From Pseudomonadota bacterium (GTDB lineage Bacteria; Pseudomonadota; Alphaproteobacteria; Rhizobiales; Xanthobacteraceae), in the NCBI GenBank assembly GCA_023387555.1, contig JAEWHY010000109.1:1-11973 (forward strand): DNA of 11,973 bases, given 5' to 3'. The notes beneath the pieces were generated by a model. That model made no database searches, was not told where the DNA came from, and saw only the letters and a list, made by a program, of their open reading frames with translations. Below, piece after piece: positions 1-6,274 of the stretch (the first letter of the stretch is position 1; every line of letters begins with the position of its first letter). The translations under genes and the position numbers were made by a program.

Positions 1-546
1 GGTATGACCCGGCCCGCCGTCGCCAAGGATCACCGCCTCAAGCAGCGCGGTCCAACCCAGCCGGTTGACGTGGTCGATCTCGATCGCGGTCCCCAGCAGC
101 ACCTTGACCGCCTCGACATGCCCGTAATGGCAGGCCGGAATGAGCGCCGTGCCGCCGTAACGGTTCACGCTTTTCAGGTCGGCGCCGGCGGCAAGCGTCA
201 TCTTCAGGATCTCGGTCCGGCCGCGCGCGCCGGCATAGAGATACGGGCTGTCCTCGATGTCGTCCCTGGCATTGACGTCGGCACCCGCGGCGATCAGAAG
301 CCGCGCAGCGCCCACATGATTGCCATGGGTCGCAACCAGCAACGCGGTCCGGCCCCGCGCATCGCGGACGTCCGCCGGCGTTGCACGCTCCAGCAGCGTT
401 CTCACGCGCCCCTCATCGCCCGCGCCGGCCGCAGCGATCAGCGCCGGACCATCCTCCGCCATCGCACCGCTCGTCATGGCCCCGCAAACAAAAAGAGCGG
501 CGCAAAGCGCCGCTCTTGCATTCCGAACGATGACGGAGATCGTCAC
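1..546 (-). CDS. Ankyrin-repeat protein, probably exported (3' end beyond window)
   Basis: The 182 visible codons encode an ankyrin-repeat protein, a fold that usually mediates protein-protein binding; the partner is unknown. Repeat-like units are visible at about residues 62-94 (GRTALLVAT then LLIAAGADVNA), 95-128 (degenerate, ending LAAGADLKSVN) and 129-161 (GGTALIPACHYGHVEAVKVLL), with a fourth starting GWTALLEAV at 164. I chose the GTG at 546-544 because it alone includes a convincing signal peptide: Arg at residues 8 and 11, a hydrophobic Ala/Leu/Phe core at about 12-22, and an AMA cleavage site before Glu31. GGAG lies 11 nt upstream, and the GTG overlaps the rplQ stop codon (GTGA). The alternative ATG at 477-475 would give a leaderless cytoplasmic protein and has only a poorly spaced purine run before it. 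The identity as an ankyrin protein is firm; the start and periplasmic location are inferred. Confidence 0.8.
   Translation of the reverse strand, partial: MTISVIVRNARAALCAALFVCGAMTSGAMAEDGPALIAAAGAGDEGRVRTLLERATPADVRDARGRTALLVATHGNHVGAARLLIAAGADVNARDDIEDSPYLYAGARGRTEILKMTLAAGADLKSVNRYGGTALIPACHYGHVEAVKVLLGTAIEIDHVNRLGWTALLEAVILGDGGPGHT
486..517 (-). terminator. Rho-independent terminator after rplQ
   Basis: Read on the minus strand, an 11-bp perfect stem (AAGAGCGGCGC paired with GCGCCGCTCTT, positions 517-507 and 503-493) has a TTT loop and runs into five T's plus a further TTT. It starts 25 nt after the rplQ stop codon and is a textbook intrinsic terminator for the supercluster. It lies inside the proposed 5' coding part of the ankyrin gene. 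Confidence 0.9.
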
Positions 547-965
547 GCCGCGTCGGACTCCGCAGCCTTGGCCTGAACAGGGCCGGAATCCTGGCCCTTC
601 GCATCCTCGTCGCGATCGACGAATTCGATCACGGCGATCGGTGCGGAATCGCCATAGCGGAAGCCGGCCTTGATGATGCGGGTGTAGCCGCCGTTGCGGT
701 CCTTGTAGCGCGGGCCGAGAACATCGAACAGCTTCTTGACCATATCGACGTCGCGCATCTGCGCCACGGCCTGACGGCGCGCATGCAGATCGCCGCGCTT
801 GCCGAGCGTCACCAGCTTCTCGACGATCGGACGCAGGTCCTTCGCCTTGGGCAGCGTGGTGATGATCTGCTCGTGCTTGATCAGCGCCGCACACATGTTG
901 GCAAACATCGCCTTGCGATGCTCCGCGGTGCGGTTGAGTTTGCGATGCGCATTACCGTGACGCAT
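543..965 (-). CDS. rplQ: 50S ribosomal protein L17
   Basis: L17 is a large-subunit protein bound to 23S rRNA near the exit side of the ribosome. The 140-residue product begins MRHGNAHRKLNRTAEHRKAM, the L17 family signature, and keeps the conserved FANMCAALIKHEQI helix and the NGGYTRI motif at about residues 91-97. The family core ends at about residue 117. The last 20 or so residues are an Asp/Glu/Ala/Lys-rich tail of the kind common in alphaproteobacterial L17. The ATG at 965 has AAGGA 8 nt upstream. L17 is the last gene of the alpha part, 117 nt after rpoA, and is followed at once by the terminator. Its TGA stop overlaps the proposed GTG start of the ankyrin gene. Confidence 0.98.
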   Translation of the reverse strand: MRHGNAHRKLNRTAEHRKAMFANMCAALIKHEQIITTLPKAKDLRPIVEKLVTLGKRGDLHARRQAVAQMRDVDMVKKLFDVLGPRYKDRNGGYTRIIKAGFRYGDSAPIAVIEFVDRDEDAKGQDSGPVQAKAAESDAA

Positions 966-1082
966 GGGTTAGTTCCTTCTCTTTTCCGCGTCGCGGCAAT
1001 GCCGGACGTTGTTTCAGGTGGGCTTCCTGCGTTCGCCCAAACGACATCGCGGCCAGCCACAGCCAACCGCGACAACTCGAAC

Positions 1083-2114
1083 TCAGTAATGATCTTCGAA
1101 ACGCTTGGCGAGATCGTCGATGTTCTCCGGCGGCCAGCCCGGCACTTCCATGCCGAGATGCAGGCCCATCTGCGCCAGCACTTCCTTGATCTCGTTGAGC
1201 GACTTGCGGCCAAAATTCGGCGTGCGGAGCATCTCGGCTTCGGTCTTCTGAACGAGGTCGCCGATGTAGACGATGTTGTCGTTCTTCAGGCAGTTGGCCG
1301 AACGCACCGACAGCTCGAGCTCGTCCACCTTCTTGAGGAAGGCCGGGTTGAAAGCGAGATCCGGGATCGATTCCGCGACGACTTCCTTGCGCGGCTCCTC
1401 GAAGTTCACGAACACATTGAGCTGGTCCTGCAGGATGCGCGCGGCATAGGCGAGCGAATCCTCGGGAGAAACCGCACCATTGGTCTCGATGACGAGCGTC
1501 AGCTTGTCATAGTCCAGGATCTGGCCTTCGCGGGTGTTCTCGACCTTGTAGGAGACCTTCTTGACCGGCGAATAAAGGCTGTCGACCGGGATCAGGCCGA
1601 TCGGCGCATCTTCCGGACGGTTGCGCTCGGACGGCACATAGCCCTTGCCGGTGTTGACCGTGAACTCCATGCGGATCTCGGCGCCCTCGTCGAGGGTGCA
1701 CAGCACGAGGTCCGGATTGAGGATCACGATGTCGCCGACCGTCGAGATGTCGCCGGCGGTGACGACGCCCGGCCCCGACTTCTTCACCACCATGCGCTTG
1801 GGGCCCTCGCCCTGCATCTTGATGGCAATGTCCTTGATGTTGAGGACGATATCGGTCACGTCCTCGCGCACGCCCGGGATCGACGAAAATTCGTGCAGCA
1901 CGCCGTCGATGTGCACCGACTGCACCGCCGCGCCCTGCAGCGAGGACAACAAGATCCGTCGCAGCGCATTACCAAGCGTAAGGCCGAAGCCGCGTTCAAG
2001 CGGTTCGGCCACCAGTGTTGCCTCCCGGCGCGGATCGGCACCCGCCGACACCTGCAGCTTGTTCGGCCTGATCAGTTCCTGCCAATTTTTCTGGATCGTC
2101 ACGTTTGCACCCAT
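1083..2114 (-). CDS. rpoA: DNA-directed RNA polymerase subunit alpha
   Basis: The alpha subunit dimerises to nucleate assembly of RNA polymerase and contacts UP elements and activators. From the ATG at 2114 the product is 343 residues, the usual alphaproteobacterial length. The N-terminal domain spans about residues 8-240, with the dimerisation signature RGFGLTLGNALRRILLSS at 41-58 and HIDGVLHEFSSI at 68-79. A linker is followed by the C-terminal domain (about 258-330), with VRSANCLKNDNI at 270-281; Arg271 corresponds to the E. coli DNA-contacting Arg265. MGANVTIQKNWQELIRPNKL matches the usual Rhizobiales N-terminus, which decides the start, although the AAGG upstream is only 2 nt away. The frame stays open for 35 more codons to an ATG at 2219 that overlaps the rpsK stop codon (ATGA), so a longer form is possible. 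The 117-nt gap to rplQ shows no clear promoter. Confidence 0.97.
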   Translation of the reverse strand: MGANVTIQKNWQELIRPNKLQVSAGADPRREATLVAEPLERGFGLTLGNALRRILLSSLQGAAVQSVHIDGVLHEFSSIPGVREDVTDIVLNIKDIAIKMQGEGPKRMVVKKSGPGVVTAGDISTVGDIVILNPDLVLCTLDEGAEIRMEFTVNTGKGYVPSERNRPEDAPIGLIPVDSLYSPVKKVSYKVENTREGQILDYDKLTLVIETNGAVSPEDSLAYAARILQDQLNVFVNFEEPRKEVVAESIPDLAFNPAFLKKVDELELSVRSANCLKNDNIVYIGDLVQKTEAEMLRTPNFGRKSLNEIKEVLAQMGLHLGMEVPGWPPENIDDLAKRFEDHY

Positions 2115-2215
2115 CGCCTTGGTCGGCTCGGCCTTGCCATGCGCATCCCACGCCGCCCCGTGAGACATCTCGGCGGCGGCGGACGCCTCGTCCTGCCGCC
2201 GGGTCAGTATGTCGC

Positions 2216-2605
2216 TCATACGCGACGCCGCTTCTTCGGACGGCAGCCGTTATGCGGGATCGGGGTCACATCGCGGATCGAGGTAATGGTGAAGCCCGCG
2301 GACTGCAGCGCGCGCAACGCGCTCTCACGGCCCGAGCCCGGGCCCGACACCTCGACCTCGAGCGTGCGCATGCCGTGTTCCTGCGCCTTCTTGGCGGCGT
2401 CCTCACTGGCGACCTGCGCGGCATAGGGCGTCGACTTGCGCGAGCCCTTGAACCCCATCGTACCGGCGGTCGACCAGGCAATCGTGTTGCCCTGCGCGTC
2501 GGTAATGGTGATCATGGTATTGTTGAAGCTGGCGTTCACATGCGCGACGCCGGACACGATGTTCTTGCGCTCACGACGGCGGACGCGCGTAACTTCTTTT
2601 GCCAT
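2216..2605 (-). CDS. rpsK: 30S ribosomal protein S11
   Basis: S11 sits on the platform of the small subunit near the mRNA exit (Shine-Dalgarno) region, with S6, S18 and S21. The 129-residue product has the family core GVAHVNASFNNTMITITDAQ (residues 19-38), the GFKGSRKSTPYAAQ stretch, the GPGSGRESALRAL motif and the C-terminal TPIPHNGCRPKKRRRV. The length and termini are standard. The ATG at 2605 has AAAGGA 6 nt upstream. It follows rpsM after 68 nt that contain a small hairpin. Its TGA overlaps an ATG in the rpoA frame. Confidence 0.99.
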   Translation of the reverse strand: MAKEVTRVRRRERKNIVSGVAHVNASFNNTMITITDAQGNTIAWSTAGTMGFKGSRKSTPYAAQVASEDAAKKAQEHGMRTLEVEVSGPGSGRESALRALQSAGFTITSIRDVTPIPHNGCRPKKRRRV

Positions 2606-2630
2606 TCTGGTTCCTTTCCAGCGCCCGGTA

Positions 2631-2654
2631 TTCGCGAGAAGCCCTCTCCGCGAA
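2631..2654 (-). other. Imperfect hairpin in the rpsM-rpsK gap
   Basis: On the minus strand TTCGCG pairs with CGCGAA, then one bulged G and AGA pairing with TCT, around a short GGGCT-type loop. There is no T run after it, so it is not an intrinsic terminator. It could be an mRNA processing or stability element between S13 and S11; the function is not shown. Confidence 0.45.
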
Positions 2655-2673
2655 CCGGACGACCGATCCGCAA

Positions 2674-3042
2674 TTACTTCTTCTTACCTGCAATCGCCTT
2701 CGCCGGACCCTTGCGGGTACGCGCATTGGTGTGCGTGCGCTGACCGCGCACCGGCAGACCCTTGCGATGGCGCAGGCCGCGATAGCACCCGAGGTCCATC
2801 AGGCGCTTGATGTTCATGGCATTCTCACGACGCAGATCGCCTTCGACCGTATACTCGCGATCGATCATTTCACGGATCTGCAGGACCTCAGCATCGGTCA
2901 GCTGCGACACACGCCGCTCATAGGGAATGTGCAACTGATGCATGATGTGGTCAGCGGCATCTGCCCCGATGCCATGGATGTACTGAAGCGCAACCACGAC
3001 GCGCTTGTTGGTTGGGATATTGACGCCTGCAATACGGGCCAC
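2674..3042 (-). CDS. rpsM: 30S ribosomal protein S13
   Basis: S13 lies in the head of the small subunit and takes part in the intersubunit bridge to 23S rRNA and L5, with its C-terminal tail near the P-site tRNA. The 122-residue product starts (M)ARIAGVNIPTNKRVVVALQY, contains the helix-two-turn-helix GIGADAADHIM at about 25-35, and ends with the basic tail CYRGLRHRKGLPVRGQRTHTN plus a Lys-rich end. The start codon is GTG (3042-3040), unusual among these neighbours, with GGAG 7 nt upstream. It is the first gene of the alpha part and follows adk after 168 nt, the largest gap in the window. S13 is an internal promoter candidate by position only. Confidence 0.98.
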   Translation of the reverse strand: MARIAGVNIPTNKRVVVALQYIHGIGADAADHIMHQLHIPYERRVSQLTDAEVLQIREMIDREYTVEGDLRRENAMNIKRLMDLGCYRGLRHRKGLPVRGQRTHTNARTRKGPAKAIAGKKK

Positions 3043-3060
3043 GTTTTCGCTCCATGTGTC

Positions 3061-3077
3061 GACGGCCTCAGGCCGCC
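3061..3077 (-). promoter_or_regulatory. Hairpin in the rpsM leader, just before the ribosome-binding site
   Basis: On the minus strand GGCGGCC and GGCCGTC pair (7 bp, one G-U) around a TGA loop. The stem ends 7 nt before the GGAG that serves the rpsM GTG start. The surrounding 168-nt adk-rpsM gap (3043-3210) shows no convincing -35/-10 pair and no terminator after adk. The position would suit control of rpsM translation, but this is inference from structure alone. Confidence 0.4.
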
Positions 3078-3210
3078 GATCAGCCTTCCTGCTCTGTCCG
3101 TGTCTTTCGGAGGGGACCGCAAAGGGTTAACACGACACCTTGCACCCGCCTGTTTCGGGGCCCGGCATCGTGCATACGTTCTCCCACTGAATGGCGCGGT
3201 ATGTACGGAT

Positions 3211-4239
3211 TCACCGGCGTTTCGTCAACCTCCGGCCTGGTCCGGAACGGGCTTTTGAGGCCCGATTCCGGGTCGATTTCCTGCCTTTGACGGCCTTGTG
3301 ACGGGAATTTGCCGTCTTGGCCGACTTCACAGTCCTGCTTGCCGCCTTCGCGGCCTTGGCCGTGGCCTTGCGAGTCGCGACCTTGCGCGCCTTCTTGGCC
3401 TTGGCTGTCGACTTGGCCGTCGCCTTGGGCGCCGCCACCTTGGAGGCTCCCCGGGTCGCCGTCCGAGCTGCTTTTACAGTGCCTTTGGCGCGCTTGGAAG
3501 CGCTCTTCGCGCTTTTTGCGCCCTTCGAACCCTTTGCTGCCCGCTTCGAGGCCGCCCGTGCCCCGGTTCCGCGCGACGGCGGCTTGCGACCAGCCGGCCG
3601 CCGCCCGGGAGCCCCGCGGGCGACTCGCTTGCGCGCCGGCGCCTTCTTGCGGCGCGCCGGAGCGGCCAGAAGGGTCCCGATCGCCTCGGTCACCTCATCG
3701 ATCGCGGCCATGCCGTCGGTCGCCCGGTGCAGGCCCTTGCGGCGGTAATAATGCGACAGCGGCGCGGTCTGGGCGTGATAGGCGTCCAGCCGCTTCTTGA
3801 GCGATTCGGCATTGTCGTCGGCGCGCACGGGCTCGCCGCGGGCCTGCATCTCGGCGACCCGCTTCTCGATTCGCTGCAGCAGAATGTCGTCATCGACCTC
3901 GAGCTCGACCACAGCGTCCAGCTTGAGCCGCTTCTTCGCCAGCAGCTTCTCCAGCGCCTCGGCTTGCGCCACCGTGCGCGGAAAGCCGTCCAGGATAAAG
4001 CCCTGCTGCGCGTCCGGCTGATCGATACGCTCCTCGATGATGCCGACGACCACCTCGTCCGGCACCAGCTCGCCCCGCGCCATGATGTCCTTGGCGCGCA
4101 GCCCGACCGGCGTGCCAGCCTTGACCGCGGCCCGGAGCATGTCGCCGGTGGAGAGTTGCACGATGCCATGCTTCTCCACGAGCCGCTGCGCCTGAGTGCC
4201 CTTGCCCGCTCCAGGCGGTCCGAGCAGGATCAACCTCAT
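3211..4239 (-). CDS. adk: Adenylate kinase with long basic H1-like C-terminal tail
   Basis: Adenylate kinase interconverts ATP plus AMP and two ADP in the cytoplasm. Residues 1-191 are a complete enzyme: P-loop GPPGAGKGT at 7-15, AMP-site TGDMLR at 31-36, DGFPRT at 84-89, a short LID around RIEKR (123-127) with no zinc-binding Cys, RADD at 139-142 and the AQTAPL strand at 156-161. Short-LID forms of about 190-220 residues are usual in alphaproteobacteria. Here the frame continues to 342 residues. By hand count the last 151 residues hold 29 Lys, 26 Arg and 40 Ala, with no Asp, Glu or aromatic residue, in runs such as KATAKAAKAA and AKKARKVATR. This resembles histone H1 tails and bacterial KA-rich nucleoid proteins. 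The ATG overlaps the secY stop codon (ATGA), so translation is likely coupled. The kinase is certain; the tail's role (RNA, ribosome or DNA binding) is unknown. Confidence 0.96.
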   Translation of the reverse strand: MRLILLGPPGAGKGTQAQRLVEKHGIVQLSTGDMLRAAVKAGTPVGLRAKDIMARGELVPDEVVVGIIEERIDQPDAQQGFILDGFPRTVAQAEALEKLLAKKRLKLDAVVELEVDDDILLQRIEKRVAEMQARGEPVRADDNAESLKKRLDAYHAQTAPLSHYYRRKGLHRATDGMAAIDEVTEAIGTLLAAPARRKKAPARKRVARGAPGRRPAGRKPPSRGTGARAASKRAAKGSKGAKSAKSASKRAKGTVKAARTATRGASKVAAPKATAKSTAKAKKARKVATRKATAKAAKAASRTVKSAKTANSRHKAVKGRKSTRNRASKARSGPGRRLTKRR

Positions 4240-5567
4240 CTTCGTCGCCCCCGCAACTTAGACTTCTTGATCAGGCCTTCATACTGGTGCGCCAGCAAGT
4301 GTCCCTGCACCTGCGCAACGGTATCCATGGTCACGCTGACCACGATGAGCAGTGATGTCCCGCCGAAATAGAACGGCACCGCGGCGTAGGAGATCAGGAT
4401 TTCCGGAATGATACAGACGATCGAGAGATAGATCGCGCCGATCACCGTAATCCGCGTGAGCACGTAGTCGATGTATTCCGCCGTCCGCTCGCCCGGACGG
4501 ATGCCCGGGATGAAGCCGCCATGCTTCTTCAGGTTGTCGGCGGTCTCGGTCGGGTTGAACACGATCGCCGTATAGAAGAAGGCGAAGAACACGATCAGCG
4601 AAATGTAGAGGACGAGGAACAGCGGCCGCCCGTGGCTGAGCTGCGTCGTCAGGGTCGTGAGCCAGCCCGGCCCCTGCCCCACGTTGAAATTCGCGATCGT
4701 GGTCGGCAGCAGCAGCAGCGACGAAGCGAAGATCGGCGGGATGACGCCCGAGGTGTTGAGCTTGAGCGGCAGATGCGAGGTCTGCCCCTCGAACATCCGG
4801 TTGCCGACCTGTCGCTTCGGATACTGGATCAGCAAACGGCGCTGCGCCCGCTCCATGAAGACGATGAAGGCGGTGACGACGAACGCCATCACGATCACGA
4901 CCAGGATCAGGCCGGTGGACAGCGCACCCTGCCGGCCGAGTTCGAGCGTGCCGGCGATGGCCGACGGCAGCTCGGCGACGATGCCGGCCATGATGATCAG
5001 CGAAATGCAGTTGCCTATGCCGCGCGAGGTGATCTGCTCGCCGAGCCACATCAGGAACATCGTGCCGCCGGTCAGGGTGATGACCGTGGAAATACGGAAG
5101 AACCAGCCCGGATCGCTGATGACGTTGCCCGCCCCTTCCAGACCGATGGCAATGCCATAGGCCTGAACCGCGGCGAGGAACACGGTCAGATAGCGGGTGT
5201 ACTGATTGATGGTCTTGCGGCCGGACTCACCCTCTTTCTTCAACGCTTCGAGGGTCGGCGAAACCGTCGTCATCAGCTGGATGATGATCGACGCCGAGAT
5301 GTACGGCATGATGTTCAGCGCAAAGATCGCCATGCGCTGGATGCCGCCACCCGAGAACATATTGAACATGCCGAGGATGCCGCCGGCCTGGGTCCGGAAA
5401 ATCTGTTCCCAGGCCGTCGGGTCGATGCCCGGCAGCGGTATGTAAGTACCGAGGCGATAGACCAGCAGCGCGCCGAGCGTGAACCAGATTCGCTTCTTCA
5501 GCTCCTCGGCCTTGCCTAACGCCGAGAAGTTGATGTTGGCCGCAAGTTGTTCCGCTGCTGAAACCAT
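4236..5567 (-). CDS. secY: Protein translocase subunit SecY
   Basis: SecY is the channel subunit of the SecYEG translocon in the inner membrane, passing unfolded preproteins driven by SecA and inserting membrane proteins with the ribosome. The 443-residue product has the ten hydrophobic segments expected, roughly at 27-45, 77-99, 126-143, 159-176, 187-206, 216-238, 274-293, 315-337, 372-392 and 399-418. The plug region GGGIQRMAIFALNIMPYISA (73-92), the NCISLIIMAGI motif and the cytoplasmic loop KKHGGFIPGIRPGERTAEYI (347-366) are intact. The basic tail KKSKLRGRRR is typical. The ATG at 5567 has CAGGAG 5 nt upstream. It lies 52 nt after rplO, and its stop codon overlaps the adk start, the standard spc order. 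Confidence 0.99.
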   Translation of the reverse strand: MVSAAEQLAANINFSALGKAEELKKRIWFTLGALLVYRLGTYIPLPGIDPTAWEQIFRTQAGGILGMFNMFSGGGIQRMAIFALNIMPYISASIIIQLMTTVSPTLEALKKEGESGRKTINQYTRYLTVFLAAVQAYGIAIGLEGAGNVISDPGWFFRISTVITLTGGTMFLMWLGEQITSRGIGNCISLIIMAGIVAELPSAIAGTLELGRQGALSTGLILVVIVMAFVVTAFIVFMERAQRRLLIQYPKRQVGNRMFEGQTSHLPLKLNTSGVIPPIFASSLLLLPTTIANFNVGQGPGWLTTLTTQLSHGRPLFLVLYISLIVFFAFFYTAIVFNPTETADNLKKHGGFIPGIRPGERTAEYIDYVLTRITVIGAIYLSIVCIIPEILISYAAVPFYFGGTSLLIVVSVTMDTVAQVQGHLLAHQYEGLIKKSKLRGRRR

Positions 5568-5594
5568 GCTCGCTCCTGACCCGCGCTAGCCCCG

Positions 5595-5612
5595 ATGACG
5601 TCGTAGCGTCAT
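5595..5612 (-). other. Short palindrome in the rplO-secY gap
   Basis: ATGACG and CGTCAT pair perfectly over 6 bp around a 6-nt loop, starting 7 nt after the rplO stop codon. No T run follows. It is a weak structure and may be chance; a role in mRNA processing between rplO and secY is only possible. Confidence 0.3.
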
Positions 5613-5619
5613 GTAGGGA

Positions 5620-6246
5620 TCACGCAGGCTTCTTGCCCGCGGGCTTGGCCGGCTTTTCGGCCTTGGCATCGCCATCGGCCTTCTTTTTCGCCGGGGCGGG
5701 CGCCGCCTCGACGATCTTCGGCTTGGCGAGGCCGGCCGCAAAGCGCGCGTTCTTGCCGCGCGGCTCCTTGGGCTCTTCCTTGGCCGGGGCCAGCACCGTT
5801 ACCGAACCGCCTGCCTTCTCCACCGCGGCAATCGCCGACTTGGAGGCACGCCACACCGAGAAGGTGACCTTCGCGGTCAGTTCGCCGCTGCCGAGCAGCT
5901 TCACGCCGTCGCGGACCCGGCTGAGGATCCCCGCCTTCACCAACGTATCCACGTCGATCGGGTTCTTGGCATCCAGCACGCCAGCATCGATCGCGGTCTG
6001 CACCCGGCCGAGGTTGATCTCGTTCAGGTCGAGCTGGAACGCGGTATTGCGGAAACCGCGCTTCGGCAGGCGCCGATGCAACGGCATCTGGCCGCCCTCG
6101 AAGCCCTTGATCCGCACGCCAGTGCGCGCGGTCTGGCCCTTGCCGCCACGTCCGCCGGTCTTGCCCTTGCCGGAGCCGATACCGCGGCCGATACGCATCC
6201 GGCCCTTGGATGAGCCGGGCCGGCCGGCGAGTTCATTGAGCTTCAT
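5620..6246 (-). CDS. rplO: 50S ribosomal protein L15 with C-terminal extension
   Basis: L15 is a late-assembly large-subunit protein whose extended Gly-rich arm threads through 23S rRNA. The start MKLNELAGRPGSSKGRMRIG, the Gly/Lys-rich arm (about 14-45, GSGKGKTGGRGGKGQTARTG), the FEGGQMPLHRRLPKRGF motif (49-65) and the C-terminal domain to VTVLAP (148-153) are all typical. L15 normally stops near residue 145-160; here it runs to 208. The last 55 or so residues form a Lys/Ala/Pro/Glu-rich low-complexity tail (for example EAAPAPAKKKADGDAKAEKP). The ATG at 6246 has GAGGA 7 nt upstream. The frame is open further upstream, but that stretch is the palindromic repeat region and lacks L15 sequence. 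The gene lies 132 nt after rpmD. Confidence 0.97.
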   Translation of the reverse strand: MKLNELAGRPGSSKGRMRIGRGIGSGKGKTGGRGGKGQTARTGVRIKGFEGGQMPLHRRLPKRGFRNTAFQLDLNEINLGRVQTAIDAGVLDAKNPIDVDTLVKAGILSRVRDGVKLLGSGELTAKVTFSVWRASKSAIAAVEKAGGSVTVLAPAKEEPKEPRGKNARFAAGLAKPKIVEAAPAPAKKKADGDAKAEKPAKPAGKKPA

Positions 6247-6274
6247 GACCCAGTCCTCATTCTCTTTTCTCATC

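Noticed and set aside
783..2426. A 547-codon open frame on the plus strand opposite rplQ, rpoA and rpsK
   Set aside because: It is antisense to three certain genes, has the Arg/His/Leu/Asp-rich composition typical of the strand opposite GC-rich coding DNA, and shows no domain. Other long plus-strand frames (for example 3298-4371, 4521-5519 and 6370-7593) are the same artefact.
3043..3210. Internal sigma-70 type promoter before rpsM
   Set aside because: I scanned the minus strand and found no TTGAC-like element at proper distance from a TATAAT-like element. A promoter is not excluded but cannot be called from sequence.
3211..3666. Adk tail explained as a frameshift that reads through noncoding DNA
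   Set aside because: The tail uses codons consistently (mostly AAG for Lys), has no acidic residue over 151 positions and ends cleanly with TGA, all unlike random read-through of GC-rich sequence.
4236..4239. Missing rpmJ and infA between secY and rpsM as a deletion
   Set aside because: Alphaproteobacteria normally carry these genes elsewhere, and secY-adk-rpsM is their usual order, so nothing has been lost here.
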